Below, piece by piece: positions 9,680 through 19,391 of a stretch of DNA of 64,000 nt. The stretch is from a virus. Position numbers and translations under genes: made by a program. The notes below the pieces were generated by a model that worked only from the letters and a program-made list of their open reading frames with translations, did no database searches and was not told where the DNA came from. Each line of letters starts with the position of its first letter. Within the stretch, counting starts at the first letter, position 1. The stretch spans positions 1 through 64,000 of the IMG/VR virus record IMGVR_UViG_3300048837_000984; one strand, written 5' to 3'.

Positions 9680-10312
9680 TTAAGGCTGGAACATAGCCAG
9701 ATCAATCTTTTTGAGTTTGGGGAGTTCCTGCTTGACTCTCCAGGTCTCATTATAAACGTAAGCGACCGAAACTGCCGCCACATAGTTCTGGTGGGCCTCC
9801 TCAAGGAGGCTCAGCTCGCTTACTTCCAGAACCTCAAACCTGGTGAGGTTCAATGTCGACCGAATGGCTTCGCTAAACTGATTAAGTTCTCGAAACAGCT
9901 CGCAGGCCAGTAACTCGGTTTCAGCGCCGTCGTTGGTAATGCACAGCAACGTATGGCTGCCTTGCCACATATTCTCGAAACGCGAGTAACCGTCACCCGG
10001 CGTAGTTCCCTGCAACCGGTCGTCCATACCAGCTCGGACCTTTTTCCAGCCGTTGCGTTTGATTATGATCGCCGGGCGATTCTCTGTATGTTGTGGCTTC
10101 CAGCTGGTAATACTCTCGATAACGATTCCCGTCGTCTTGTCAGCCTTCCAGAGCATTCTCTGTACCGGACCGTCTGTGTCCTGGTCTTCGAGATTAGCTG
10201 CGGTGGCAAAATGACCTGTTAGCCAATTGCGTAGCCAACCAGTAACTACAAGCGGACGAGGTCCAAGCTCGCAGACGTCCCGTACCCAGGCTGTGTCTAG
10301 TCGGACGGCCAC
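9680..10312 (-). CDS. Tail terminator/completion-like protein, 210 aa
   Basis: A GTG start. 210 residues of mixed alpha/beta sequence. Its place immediately upstream of the sheath gene, 17 bases away, is where tail-terminator or neck proteins usually sit. The C-terminal half (FEVLEVSELSLLEEAHQNYV, SVAYVYNETWRV) has the strand-helix-strand look of terminator folds. No specific motif proves this. Confidence 0.5.
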   Translation of the reverse strand: MAVRLDTAWVRDVCELGPRPLVVTGWLRNWLTGHFATAANLEDQDTDGPVQRMLWKADKTTGIVIESITSWKPQHTENRPAIIIKRNGWKKVRAGMDDRLQGTTPGDGYSRFENMWQGSHTLLCITNDGAETELLACELFRELNQFSEAIRSTLNLTRFEVLEVSELSLLEEAHQNYVAAVSVAYVYNETWRVKQELPKLKKIDLAMFQP

Positions 10313-10322
10313 CTTAACCTCG

Positions 10323-11375
10323 TTACAGCGGAAACTGGTAGATAATGTGGTGCGGCGGGAGCAACCGTAGCTCTGCCGTCACTACAATGGGAACGCCGCG
10401 AACCTGAGCTTCGGTAGCGATCGCATGGATCTCATACCGATAGTCAGATTTACTGTTTACCCACACATCCTGAGCGTCCAACTGGGGTGCTCCGTTAAAC
10501 CTCGCCATGACGACGACGCTCTTTTCCATTCCTGTCTGGGCGTTCCTCGCCTCGCGAGCCTTCTCGTTCGATATATCTGCATAAGACAACGGGTGCGGTG
10601 AGAAGTAACCGCCGTCCCAGCCAGTCCCGTAGCAGACTGGGCACTTAGAATCCTTTGGAGCATCCGTCATTGCGTCGATACACCGAGAACAGCGTACGCC
10701 GTCCCTCTTTTGCTTCAAGAGATACCCCTCTGGAGACGTAAACCATTTGTGTCTAAGCTTTTCCTTTCTAACAATCTCCTGAGCTATGTGCCAGTCTCGC
10801 CAGTTAAGATCGCCCAGAGTCGTTGCTGGCTGCGAATAGTAAATGTTGCCCTGGGCAGTCGTCAGCCGAACTCTGTAGTGTGCCGTCCGGCTTTTACCGT
10901 ACCATCTCCTGGTTGTGTCCGTGGCCACAAACGTGTCCGTAACCGGACTGCCTACGTCCACCCAGTCGTCACCGTCGGGCAAACCTGTGTATCCTGCCTG
11001 GACCTGGAACACGTACGGGGTATCTTCGATAAAGTGGTTGGCTAGGGTCCAGGTGACGCGAGTACTGCCTATCACCATGAAGTCGACGTGGACACGATCA
11101 AAAGCATTCTGGTAAACGGCATATACCGTCGCGCTCGAAGATTGTGGGGGTGCAATTACCTGCCAGTAAGTCGTTCGAGTCAGCTCCGCGGCCTGTCTGT
11201 CCGACCAGATTATTGTCCGGTCTATGCCAACTTTCGTAAGCGTAGCCAGAACCTGGAAGTAGGCTGTTCGGGTAAACGTGACCGGTGTGCGGACGGAATA
11301 GCGCAAGTTCCGGTTCAGCGAAACAGCTGACCGGACATTCCAGGCAGTCGATCTGTCGATACCGACTTCTGCCAT
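10323..11375 (-). CDS. Neck/virion protein with FN3-like module and zinc ribbon, 350 aa
   Basis: 350 residues. Residues about 80-195 look like a fibronectin-type beta sandwich. A four-cysteine knuckle follows near residues 226-252 (RCSRC ... KCPVCYGTGW), a spacing seen in zinc ribbons and in several phage neck or connector proteins. The N-terminal 75 residues hold two imperfect copies of a short block around 'VGIDRSTAW/VGIDRTIIW'. A head-tail joining or neck role is inferred from gene order. Confidence 0.55.
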   Translation of the reverse strand: MAEVGIDRSTAWNVRSAVSLNRNLRYSVRTPVTFTRTAYFQVLATLTKVGIDRTIIWSDRQAAELTRTTYWQVIAPPQSSSATVYAVYQNAFDRVHVDFMVIGSTRVTWTLANHFIEDTPYVFQVQAGYTGLPDGDDWVDVGSPVTDTFVATDTTRRWYGKSRTAHYRVRLTTAQGNIYYSQPATTLGDLNWRDWHIAQEIVRKEKLRHKWFTSPEGYLLKQKRDGVRCSRCIDAMTDAPKDSKCPVCYGTGWDGGYFSPHPLSYADISNEKAREARNAQTGMEKSVVVMARFNGAPQLDAQDVWVNSKSDYRYEIHAIATEAQVRGVPIVVTAELRLLPPHHIIYQFPL

Positions 11376-11383
11376 AGCTCACC

Positions 11384-11926
11384 TTAGGCCGCAGTATCGC
11401 CGGAGAACGATATAGTCACCGAATCGTTGTCGACAGCTCCCGTGTTGAGCGGTGTCCGTCGGATCCACAGAGCCTTGCAGTAACCAGCGGCAATGTTCCC
11501 CAACGCCAGCCCGGTTGCCTTGGTGGTTGGTGCGCTGAAAGCTACTCCTGTGGGGGCCGTGTCTTCGTCTGCAACAGACAGAGCCTGAGCAGGAGCACTT
11601 CCTATCGCACTGGCAGCCGTAGTGTCGACACCTATAGCGATGTCAGCCCCACCCGAAGTCGTTGCCGAGATCCACACAACAACGTTTTCCCAGGTCAAGG
11701 TCGCGTGTGCGTTGTAAACGAAGATACACCGATACTCCGCGTTCTCGGCCGCATTCTCGGTACCGGAAACGATGTCGAACAGGTCATGAAGTACACCACC
11801 CGTCCAGGCAGTTTGACTGAAGTACTTACCCAAGCTACTGTTGGCGCTTGGCTGTACGCTCTGGTTGCCAGCTGTACCGGTCTTGATACTCAAATGCGTC
11901 CGCAGGTCGCTGCTTGTGATTGCCAT
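11384..11926 (-). CDS. Virion structural protein, 180 aa, beta-rich
   Basis: An ATG start after GAGG. The protein is Ala/Thr/Gly-rich and strand-forming, with segments (ENVVVWISATTSGGADIAIG and a late KALWIRRT) typical of jelly-roll-like phage structural domains. It lies between the zinc-ribbon protein and the 304-aa protein with gaps under 10 bases. Family unknown; a virion or decoration role is inferred. Confidence 0.55.
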   Translation of the reverse strand: MAITSSDLRTHLSIKTGTAGNQSVQPSANSSLGKYFSQTAWTGGVLHDLFDIVSGTENAAENAEYRCIFVYNAHATLTWENVVVWISATTSGGADIAIGVDTTAASAIGSAPAQALSVADEDTAPTGVAFSAPTTKATGLALGNIAAGYCKALWIRRTPLNTGAVDNDSVTISFSGDTAA

Positions 11927-11934
11927 TGGTTACC

Positions 11935-12849
11935 TCACCAGACCCAAGAAGCAGTTGAGTAAAGAGACCCGGTTGACTGCACCGCGGCCTCGCAGTTGAG
12001 TTGGACTTTCTTCCACTGCACCCAGTCAGTGTAAGTCTTCCACTTTCTTTCTGCGATAACCTCGTACTCCTGGGCCTTGTTCTTGTCGTCAACAGAGACG
12101 CCACCCGCCGAGTAGGGTAGATGAACCCGGCGATAGTGTGTGGCAGCAATTCTGTACAGACAAGCCACGGTTCCCTCCATCCAGTGGTACCGGAAAGGAA
12201 AGGTGGCAGTGCTGTAGAAGATATCCAGAGGCGGAGCGGATTCGTTCCAGTAACGAATCGGTCGCTCAATGCTAGCAGCTATTTCAGAAAGGTCGAATTC
12301 CTCAACATCCAGCCAGATGTTGTCTTCTGGCCCAGAATCGCGCAACTGAAGCCGAATCTCGGCAATCGACAGAGGTCCGTAGTCGTTAACTTCGTTAGCC
12401 CAGAAGCTACGGTTGACGACGATGTACAGCATGTTAGAGAAGATCAGCTCATCGTCGGCGTTCAGGACGCCAAACTCGCCGATTGAAATGCCAGGCATTT
12501 CGACTGCTTCCGGAGTGAGGGTCGCCTGGACAATGCCCTCAGTTGCGGAAACGACGGACCCGACGATAGTGATTATTTCACTGCCAGCGTTTGGCTGCAG
12601 AGATTCGCGCAAGCGAAGCTCAACGGATCCGGGCGGGATGCAGGTCGAAAGGTTGACCGGGTCTCCGTTCTTGTTCCGCATTACGAACTGAATGGTCGCA
12701 GCCTGGCCAGCTGAGACCTCTACAGATCGCATCTTGGTGGGTACTTCGCGCCCTTCTACGGCGGTGGTAATTGGTGCAACGTTGAGCTGGTCAGAGCAAA
12801 CCTCTGTACCTGGCTCAGGCACGTCAATTGGCGTTCCAGTTACAGGCAT
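11935..12849 (-). CDS. Virion protein with Ig-like N-terminal domain, 304 aa
   Basis: An ATG start preceded by AGGAGG. Residues about 40-150 have the spacing of a beta-sandwich (SVEVSAGQAATIQFVMRNKN, VQATLTPEAVEMPGISIGEF) that phages often use for fibre or receptor-binding-protein attachment. The C-terminal half is helical and W/Y-rich and could be an adaptor. It directly follows the long fibre gene, so it may attach fibres to the tail or neck. Function unproven. Confidence 0.55.
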   Translation of the reverse strand: MPVTGTPIDVPEPGTEVCSDQLNVAPITTAVEGREVPTKMRSVEVSAGQAATIQFVMRNKNGDPVNLSTCIPPGSVELRLRESLQPNAGSEIITIVGSVVSATEGIVQATLTPEAVEMPGISIGEFGVLNADDELIFSNMLYIVVNRSFWANEVNDYGPLSIAEIRLQLRDSGPEDNIWLDVEEFDLSEIAASIERPIRYWNESAPPLDIFYSTATFPFRYHWMEGTVACLYRIAATHYRRVHLPYSAGGVSVDDKNKAQEYEVIAERKWKTYTDWVQWKKVQLNCEAAVQSTGSLYSTASWVW

Positions 12850-12869
12850 CCTTGCCTCCTGGTGACCCG

Positions 12870-15800
12870 TTAGGCCACCGTAATTTCCTGGACGTCGGGG
12901 CCGTAGAAACCGACTTTGTAGAACACAACCGTGTAGCTTTCCGGGTCAAGATAGACCGGTTGTGACCAGCGACCGTTAATGTCCGTAATGGTTCGGCCTT
13001 GCCGGTACTCAGACGTTCGGTTTCCACCATCATAATCGGAAGTAAGGAATATCTCCACTGTCGCGCCAGCGATTGGGTCACCTCCAGAGGTCTTGTAAGC
13101 CAGCTCGTCCGTGCCACCGTAGTCATGATCCACAAGGACGCTCCCGCTGCCAGCTCCCGTAAGGCTATCGACGCTAGTTTGAGTAGCTCGACTACTGACA
13201 GTAGCATTCAGGTTCGTGCCGACTATGTAACCGGCGGTTCCGGCCGCGTACGCCCCTGGAACGGATGTAGCCCAGGGGTCTCCAGCGGAGCCTGCTGCAG
13301 TAAGAGCGGCGCCGGTTGTCCCGGCCGTCGCATGACCCGAAGTGGGCTCGTCCCAGACAGCGTCAGCTATCGCTGCGGTAGTCGGAATGCTCAGGTTGGT
13401 GTTAGCGGTCAGTGTCCGCGTTGCTGCTGCCCACACATCGGCCGCGCTATGCGTGCTAAACCCTGTGGCAGTAGCCCAGTTGCCCTGGTTGGTCTGCAGC
13501 TCGTTGGTATCCGCCACGATAGTAGCAAGCTGGGTGTCCAGATTGGCAGAAGCCAGGCCCACCGCAGAGCGAACCTCAGCTGCTGAGAGATCGTTCAGAG
13601 CGCCTAAGGCAGCAGTCAGTTCTGCATTAGTAGGAATGTCGTCCACACTGGTCTGGGAAGCCCGGGCATCGAGAATGAGGTCAAGACGTCCACCGTTGGC
13701 CCAGTCGATCTGAAGCTCATTGGTATCTGCAACAATGTTGCCTAGCTGAGTGTCCAGATTGGCAGAAGCAAGACCTACCGCACTCCGCACCTCAGCAGCC
13801 GAGAGATCGTTGAGGGTGCCCAGGGCAGCCGTCAGTTCGGCATTGGTGGGAATATCATCGACGCTTGTCTGGGAAGCTCGGGCATCGAGGATAAGATCCA
13901 GGCGACCGCCATTGGCCCAGTCAGTCTGAAGCTCGTTGGTATCCACCAGAATGGTGGACAGGTCGTCAAAGTCAACGGTGGTCGTCGCCGTTACGGGCTG
14001 TTCGGCCACGGCTCGAATGTCCACCTCAGCGCCTGCAATTGCATAGACGCTAGTGGCGTCCGGGTTGACCGTCCAGTTGTGGGCCACCGTGACGATGTCC
14101 GTGGTCATTGCCGAGTCGATAATCAGCCGGGACTGCCCCACACCCGTACCCTCAATGATGGAGATTTGCTCCCCGTTGAGGATGTCGTTGGCTGCGACAG
14201 CTCCCGACTCCAGGGTGATCGTGTTGTTGGTAGCACTTTGAGCCGTGCCAGTCAACATGGCGTTCGCCTCGGACGACTGTCGCAGGAACTTGGCTGCCGA
14301 GTTGTTGACGTTGTGTTGAGCTCCAGTAATCACCTCGTCCCAGACAGCGTCGGCGTTTTCCAGGGCGGTGGGCAGAGCAGCCAGCTGCGTGTCCAGATTG
14401 GCAGAAGCCATTCCCAGGGCAGTACGGGTGCCAGCGGCATCCAAGGGGGCAGTGTAGCCAGCAGATGCCAGTCGGGTGGAGGTGGCCACATCGATGCGAG
14501 CCAGCTCTGTGGTGAGTTCGGTGCGAACCTGGGAAGCCACTGTGGAGGCAGAGGGGATATCCCCGGTGGCTGCAGGAGCTGCTGGGAGGTTGTCCGTCTT
14601 GATCTTGATGGCATCGACCACTCCATCGACCACTCCCACAGCATCCCGGATGGTGTCAAGAATGCCCGTAGAGGGGTCGTCTGGCGTGGTGCCCACAGCA
14701 GGGATGCCCAGGATAGAGCGAATGGCAGTGCGTTCGTCGGCAGTCCAGTCGGCAACGCCTCCACCACCGGAAGGGCCTTGCTCGAGGGCATTGGCCGTGA
14801 AGCGAGAGACGCCAGCATCGCTTTCAATCAGTTCATTGAGGAGAGCGTCGGCTGCTCCTGGCTTGGTGGCAGGGTCATAGGTGGTGGCCAGGAGGTGGTC
14901 GAGGTGGTTGGCCTCGATGGCGTCCTGGACCTCACTCTGGACCTCCGCGTCCCAGGAAGCGTTCCAGGGGATGGCGGTCAAGCCTGCTCCTGCTGCTCCA
15001 ATTTCTGCAGTGTCGGCAAGGATCCCTGCCAGCTGGGTATCCAAATTGGCACTGGCCAGACCGACAGCGGTTCGTACCCCGGCTGCATCGAGGGTGCTAA
15101 ACCCCGTAGCTGTGGTCCAGGCTGCGTCTCCGCGATCCCTGATTGCTTCCAGGGTGTCGGTGACGGAAGACCAGGTTGCCCCCTTGATTTCTGTAAATGC
15201 AGCGTCTAGCTCTGCCTTGGTGGGAGCGTCGTAGTCAGCCAGGGCAGCATCACAAGCTGCGTTAACATCGGCACTGGAGAGATTGTTAAGGGCCGAGATA
15301 CTGGCAGCAGTGGCCAGGCCAGATTGGATTTCAGTAACAGCATCGGTGGCCAGGGCAGAGGCGGTCAGGGTGTTGGCAGCCATGGCACCCACAGAGGCGT
15401 CGATGCGGCCTGAGACCAGGGCGGCAGGTAGTCGGCTCTGGATGTCCTCGGTGTCGGCCTGGATACCATCCAGTTCAGCCTGGAGAGTGGTGCCAGTATC
15501 TACCAGGATGTCAGACAGGATCTTACCTGCCTGAGATCCGGTGTAGGAGCCAGGGAGAGTGGTGGTCCAGGGGTCGCCTGCAGCACCGGCAGCATTGAGA
15601 GCTTCGCCTGTGGAGCCTGCGGCCAGATGGCCAGCAAGGGCTTCATCCCAGACGGCGTCGGCATTTTCCGAGGCAGTAGGCAGGGCAGCAAGTTGGGTGT
15701 CCAAGTTAGCCGAGGCAAGACCAACGGCACTCCGGACACCAGCAGCATCCAGGGTGCTAAAGCCAGTGGCAGTCGTCCAGGCAGCATCACCTCGATCACG

Positions 15801-16655
15801 CAAGGCCTCGAGGGTATCAGTCACACTGCTCCAGGTGGCACCCTTGATCTCAGTAAAGGCAGTGGTGAGTTCAGTATGAGTCGGGGGATCATAGGCTGCC
15901 AAGGCATCGGCACATTCCGACTGGACTTCAGCATCCCAGGCAATGTTCCAGGGGATGGCAGTCAGACCAGCACCAGCAGCACCGATCTCAGCGGTGTCAG
16001 CCAGGATGGCAGCAAGCTGGGTGGAGTTGCTGTCGATTTCAGCCCGGATGGCAGCAGCCGTGGGAGGGGTGCCAGTATAGGGAGCATAGTTGGGCTGGCT
16101 GGTGGCCAAAGTGACACCATCCGAACCTGTTAGAATGTCGAGATCAGCCTGGGCTGTAGCCAGGGCAGTAGCAGTTGCTGCACTGGCGTGCAGGTTGGTC
16201 ACGTTGGTGACGGTCGGGATGACGTTGTTGGTGCCCGCGTAGCCGGTGCCGTCGAAAAACGCTTCGGCGTTGTCGGCAGCAGCAGAGTCCCCACTGATCT
16301 GGGCGACGTTCACTGGGGCATTGGCGACATAGCCCAAAGCACCTGAGGCAAATAATGCATCATAGACTGCTTCTTCAACTACGGTGATTTCTTTGACCGG
16401 GCAGGCGTTCGTTGTGTCGTCGATAACAATCTCAACTTGCCCCACCGTGGCCAGGTCCGTTGCAGTCAGGGCAAGAGAGTAGTGTCCTGTGTTCCTGTGC
16501 GTAAGGGTTGCAGACCCATTCAGGGCGGCAGGGGCACCTCCGTTGACGGAGATCTTGAAGTCCCCCACAACCCCATCTGTAACGGCTACACCATCCGCAT
16601 CAAGGACTGGTCCAACCATAACGGTTCGAGCCGTGGATTGCCTGGCAATAATCAT
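12870..16655 (-). CDS. Long repetitive tail fibre protein, 1261 aa
   Basis: 1261 residues, overlapping the previous gene as TAATG. Residues 1-105 form a BppU-like beta-sandwich that ends in EEAVYDALFASGALGYV. A long Ala-rich, trimeric-fibre-like shaft follows, with recurring units such as VGLASANLDTQLA (at least seven copies) and NADAVWDEALAGH with its variants. The last 90 residues are a small carboxypeptidase-regulatory-like beta domain (GDPIAGATVEIFLTSDYDGG) that may be the tip. The repeats are also visible in the DNA. Likely role: host-binding side fibre. Confidence 0.7.
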   Translation of the reverse strand: MIIARQSTARTVMVGPVLDADGVAVTDGVVGDFKISVNGGAPAALNGSATLTHRNTGHYSLALTATDLATVGQVEIVIDDTTNACPVKEITVVEEAVYDALFASGALGYVANAPVNVAQISGDSAAADNAEAFFDGTGYAGTNNVIPTVTNVTNLHASAATATALATAQADLDILTGSDGVTLATSQPNYAPYTGTPPTAAAIRAEIDSNSTQLAAILADTAEIGAAGAGLTAIPWNIAWDAEVQSECADALAAYDPPTHTELTTAFTEIKGATWSSVTDTLEALRDRGDAAWTTATGFSTLDAAGVRSAVGLASANLDTQLAALPTASENADAVWDEALAGHLAAGSTGEALNAAGAAGDPWTTTLPGSYTGSQAGKILSDILVDTGTTLQAELDGIQADTEDIQSRLPAALVSGRIDASVGAMAANTLTASALATDAVTEIQSGLATAASISALNNLSSADVNAACDAALADYDAPTKAELDAAFTEIKGATWSSVTDTLEAIRDRGDAAWTTATGFSTLDAAGVRTAVGLASANLDTQLAGILADTAEIGAAGAGLTAIPWNASWDAEVQSEVQDAIEANHLDHLLATTYDPATKPGAADALLNELIESDAGVSRFTANALEQGPSGGGGVADWTADERTAIRSILGIPAVGTTPDDPSTGILDTIRDAVGVVDGVVDAIKIKTDNLPAAPAATGDIPSASTVASQVRTELTTELARIDVATSTRLASAGYTAPLDAAGTRTALGMASANLDTQLAALPTALENADAVWDEVITGAQHNVNNSAAKFLRQSSEANAMLTGTAQSATNNTITLESGAVAANDILNGEQISIIEGTGVGQSRLIIDSAMTTDIVTVAHNWTVNPDATSVYAIAGAEVDIRAVAEQPVTATTTVDFDDLSTILVDTNELQTDWANGGRLDLILDARASQTSVDDIPTNAELTAALGTLNDLSAAEVRSAVGLASANLDTQLGNIVADTNELQIDWANGGRLDLILDARASQTSVDDIPTNAELTAALGALNDLSAAEVRSAVGLASANLDTQLATIVADTNELQTNQGNWATATGFSTHSAADVWAAATRTLTANTNLSIPTTAAIADAVWDEPTSGHATAGTTGAALTAAGSAGDPWATSVPGAYAAGTAGYIVGTNLNATVSSRATQTSVDSLTGAGSGSVLVDHDYGGTDELAYKTSGGDPIAGATVEIFLTSDYDGGNRTSEYRQGRTITDINGRWSQPVYLDPESYTVVFYKVGFYGPDVQEITVA
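13500..16080 (-). repeat. Internal coding repeats of the fibre shaft
   Basis: Imperfect DNA repeats encoding the VGLASANLDTQLA and NADAVWDE units recur near 13520, 13750, 14390, 15050 and 15690, about 40-100 bases each, at irregular spacing. They are probably prone to recombination and length change. The unit boundaries are approximate. Confidence 0.7.
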
Positions 16656-17812
16656 TAGCGGCTCCCGCAGAGAATGAGGCGACGGCGACGGTTTCCAGTT
16701 GGAGGCAACGGTCCAGAGGTGGCAGGTTGGATGAACTCCTCCGAGGGCATCCAGTGCAGATACCAGGGCAGGTAGACCCTGGGCGGGGGAACCACGTCGG
16801 ACTCTTCCGAGCCGAAGGTGAGTTCGTTCCCCGCCGACTTGAGGTTGTGATAGGTGAACTTCAGCCAGGCTGCCGACCTGGCGACGTTGCTTACCCGCAC
16901 CTCGTCGATGTCCGCAGCAACATGGGCACCAAATGTTCCAAAACGACCGATGTTGAATTCAGTGGTGGAGGAGATGTTGCCGGATCGTGAAACCGTCGAT
17001 CCCGCTTGCGCCCCGTCGAAGTAGAGTTTGTAGTCTCCGCCGCCGTAGGTCTGGGCTACCTGATGCCAGGCGGAATCGGCGTAGGTAAGGGATGTCCGGT
17101 TGATTCCCGCCGAGGTCGTCGTATTCATCCACCCTTCAATGGCTGCCGTCCCATTGAGGTGGATGTCAAAACCGTTGCTTCCCGCTGACGATAGCGGGTT
17201 GCTTGCCAGGTACTTGCCCGTCTGGTTAGTGCTGGTCTTGAAGAACAGTTCCAGCGTGGCGGCAGACGACCCGTTTAGGGTGGGAGCAGAGCCGACCATG
17301 TGGTCATTGGTGCCGTCAAAGGTCTGACCGTAGGACGACAGCCCCGTGGACCGGGAAGGGAATGCCCCCGAGCCGCCCGTCAGGTGCCGGGCGTTGCTGG
17401 TGCTGTCCTTGTACTCCCCCGAGGTGCCGTTGCCGGATTCCTCCAGGTGGTAGACCGCCAGGAAACTGCTGTCCCACACGTTCGTTGGGTCTGCCCCGTC
17501 CGAAGCCCCGCTGTCCCCGTAGTAGAGGTAGATGGTCGTGTCGGAAGAGCCAGCAACGGTCGGCACCTTGACCCAGAAGGTTCCCGTGGCTGCCCCGCCC
17601 GACACCGAAAAGGATTGCCGCTCATACTTGAGCAGGGTGGTCCCATCGGAGGACGTGAAGCGGATGTCGTGCCCGTTCGCCAGGCACTCGCCGCCGATGT
17701 CAGAGTCGGAACTGATGGAGACGAAGAGGGGGAAGTCCGTGAGGTCGCTGTCCACCTGTGCGTGCGAGATGGTGATTTGCTTGCGCAGGGTGTAGCCGGA
17801 GAGGAACGGCAT
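16655..17812 (-). CDS. LamG/concanavalin-like lectin adhesin with DUF2341-like domain, 385 aa
   Basis: 385 residues, TAATG overlaps at both ends. Residues about 8-110 resemble the DUF2341 domain (RKQITI, LTDFPLFVSI, GTFWVKVP, TIYLYYGD). Residues about 118-320 resemble a laminin-G/concanavalin fold (AVYHLEE, FDGTNDHMV, WHQVAQTY, KLYFDGA, FNIGRFG, DIDEVRVSN). This pair is common in surface adhesins and phage tail tips, where it binds sugars. The tail end is Pro/Arg-rich. GC content is visibly higher than in the core genes, suggesting acquisition. Confidence 0.75.
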   Translation of the reverse strand: MPFLSGYTLRKQITISHAQVDSDLTDFPLFVSISSDSDIGGECLANGHDIRFTSSDGTTLLKYERQSFSVSGGAATGTFWVKVPTVAGSSDTTIYLYYGDSGASDGADPTNVWDSSFLAVYHLEESGNGTSGEYKDSTSNARHLTGGSGAFPSRSTGLSSYGQTFDGTNDHMVGSAPTLNGSSAATLELFFKTSTNQTGKYLASNPLSSAGSNGFDIHLNGTAAIEGWMNTTTSAGINRTSLTYADSAWHQVAQTYGGGDYKLYFDGAQAGSTVSRSGNISSTTEFNIGRFGTFGAHVAADIDEVRVSNVARSAAWLKFTYHNLKSAGNELTFGSEESDVVPPPRVYLPWYLHWMPSEEFIQPATSGPLPPTGNRRRRLILCGSR

Positions 17813-18504
17813 TACGAGCTATCCCTACCGATGAGCCTGGAGAAAGTCCGCGTCCCCGCATCGATGGTGGCACTGGCGATTGCCAGGACCGCCTCGCCCA
17901 CGGTCACCCGGTCGGTGCTGGTCAGGTCGAGCCGGTAGCTCCCCGTGGAGCCGATCTGCGTCATGGTCGTGGCTGCCTTCAGGTCTGTCCCGTCCGCACG
18001 CTTGACCAGTTGCAAGGTGGGGCTGGTAATGCCCGTAGTCTGCCGCACGCCGTTCTTGAACCACGTCACAGACCACTCGTCCTGGGTGTTTGCCTGGTCG
18101 CGGGTGAACTGGATGTCGGCGTGGTAGTAGTCCGAGTTGAGCGCCACCAGTGCCCCCGAGACGTAGCCCACGGCACTGGCCGCATAAAAGGCGTCGTAGA
18201 CCGCCTCCTCCAGCACCCAGCAATCCAGCCACACGGGCAGCGCCCCGGCGACGTGGACGGACACCCGCAACGCCCCCACGGTGTTGGTGTCGGTGGCGTC
18301 AAGGACGGCGTAGTACCGCCCGCTGGCGATGTGGGTGGCACCGCCCGAGTTCTTGTTGGACTCGCTGGTGCCGCCCGCCTTCAGGAGCTTGATGTCCGTG
18401 TTGGCGATGGTCAGCCCCGTCTCGGCGGTGTTTCCGTCAGTGCTGTCCACGAAGGGGCCGAGGGGGATTTCCTGGCTGGCGGTGGACTGTCGCAGGAAGA
18501 ACAT
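17812..18504 (-). CDS. BppU-like fibre base/receptor-binding protein, 230 aa
   Basis: 230 residues. The first about 110 residues have the same module as the N-terminus of the 1261-aa fibre (LRQSTA ..., EEAVYDAFYAASAVGYV), so the two genes share a fibre-attachment domain. The second half is a similar beta-sandwich (VTWFKNGVRQTTGI, GSYRLDLTSTDRVTVGEA). It belongs to the high-GC adhesin cassette and overlaps the next gene as TAATG. Confidence 0.6.
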   Translation of the reverse strand: MFFLRQSTASQEIPLGPFVDSTDGNTAETGLTIANTDIKLLKAGGTSESNKNSGGATHIASGRYYAVLDATDTNTVGALRVSVHVAGALPVWLDCWVLEEAVYDAFYAASAVGYVSGALVALNSDYYHADIQFTRDQANTQDEWSVTWFKNGVRQTTGITSPTLQLVKRADGTDLKAATTMTQIGSTGSYRLDLTSTDRVTVGEAVLAIASATIDAGTRTFSRLIGRDSS

Positions 18505-19083
18505 TTACGACCCCCTCATCCGGTACTGGTGCATGCTCCGGGGTGCCTGCCCGCCACTCGCCTCGGTGTAGTAAACCGTGATGCGGCAGGCGTCAATCGC
18601 CGTCTTGACGGAGTTGTTCGCGTTGTTTTCGGTGACGGCGATGGCGGAGCCGAACGACGAGCTGTTCACGTCGGTCGGGGTGAGGGTGTTGCCCCAGAGG
18701 TCGGACGCCCCGCCGAAGGACTTCCACTCGTCGCTGGTCGTCGTCCAGGACCCCGTGCCCTTGTTGTCCCCCGAGCGACTTCCGCCCTTGATGAGCAGAA
18801 CGTGGGAGATGGTGTTGGCCTCGAACGTGTCCAGCGACTTTCCTTCCCACTCCACCACGATGCCGTCGATGGTCGCCCCGGACGGGATGGAAAAACCGAA
18901 GTTGGTGGCGTGCAGCCACCGCGAGGAGAACCCAGGGATGCCCACAGCCGTCGCGTCCGCCTCCGCGTAGGTGTTGTTCGAGGTGGTGGCGTTGCCGGGG
19001 TTGGACCAGTCGGCGTAAGCCGTTGGTCCGGGGCCGCCGGTGGCCATCGCCGCCGACCCGGCGTAGTTGGTGACGCTCGCCAT
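18505..19083 (-). CDS. Beta-rich tail/adhesin protein, 192 aa
   Basis: An ATG start with GAGG upstream. 192 residues, Gly/Ser/Thr-rich, with strand patterns (SIPSGATIDGIVVEWEG, ISHVLLIKGG, CRITVYYTE) like the jelly-roll domains found in phage and bacterial extracellular proteins. Very high GC, like its neighbours. Likely a component of the fibre apparatus. Confidence 0.55.
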   Translation of the reverse strand: MASVTNYAGSAAMATGGPGPTAYADWSNPGNATTSNNTYAEADATAVGIPGFSSRWLHATNFGFSIPSGATIDGIVVEWEGKSLDTFEANTISHVLLIKGGSRSGDNKGTGSWTTTSDEWKSFGGASDLWGNTLTPTDVNSSSFGSAIAVTENNANNSVKTAIDACRITVYYTEASGGQAPRSMHQYRMRGS

Positions 19084-19091
19084 GCCTCACC

Positions 19092-19391
19092 TCACGGAGT
19101 TACTTCCTGGACGATGTAATGGCTGTTGATGGCAGCCTCCACGGCACCCGTCAGCACGTTGTCCGCGATGGACGAGCCGTCGTCGATGAAGTCGGGCTGG
19201 TTCAGGATGTGCCAACTCACCGACTCGCCCACGGCACCGGGGTTGCGGATAGCCTCGCGAGCCCACCCCTTCTGTCCCTCGGTCGCCTGGGCGTTGCCCA
19301 GGATGTAAAGGGCGTAGTTGGTCACGGCACCCGTGCAGCGGTCCACGATGACCTTCCGCACGGCGATACGGTCTGCGAGATTGAGAGCCAC
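19092..19391 (-). CDS. Small conserved-looking virion-region protein, 99 aa
   Basis: A GTG start with GGAGG 6 bases upstream. 99 residues, helical (ADRIAVRKVIVDRC, ILGNAQATEGQKGWAREAI). It is the first gene of the fibre transcription unit. Just upstream on the minus strand an AT-rich stretch with TATAAC (near 19430) could be its promoter. Function unknown. Confidence 0.55.
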   Translation of the reverse strand: MALNLADRIAVRKVIVDRCTGAVTNYALYILGNAQATEGQKGWAREAIRNPGAVGESVSWHILNQPDFIDDGSSIADNVLTGAVEAAINSHYIVQEVTP

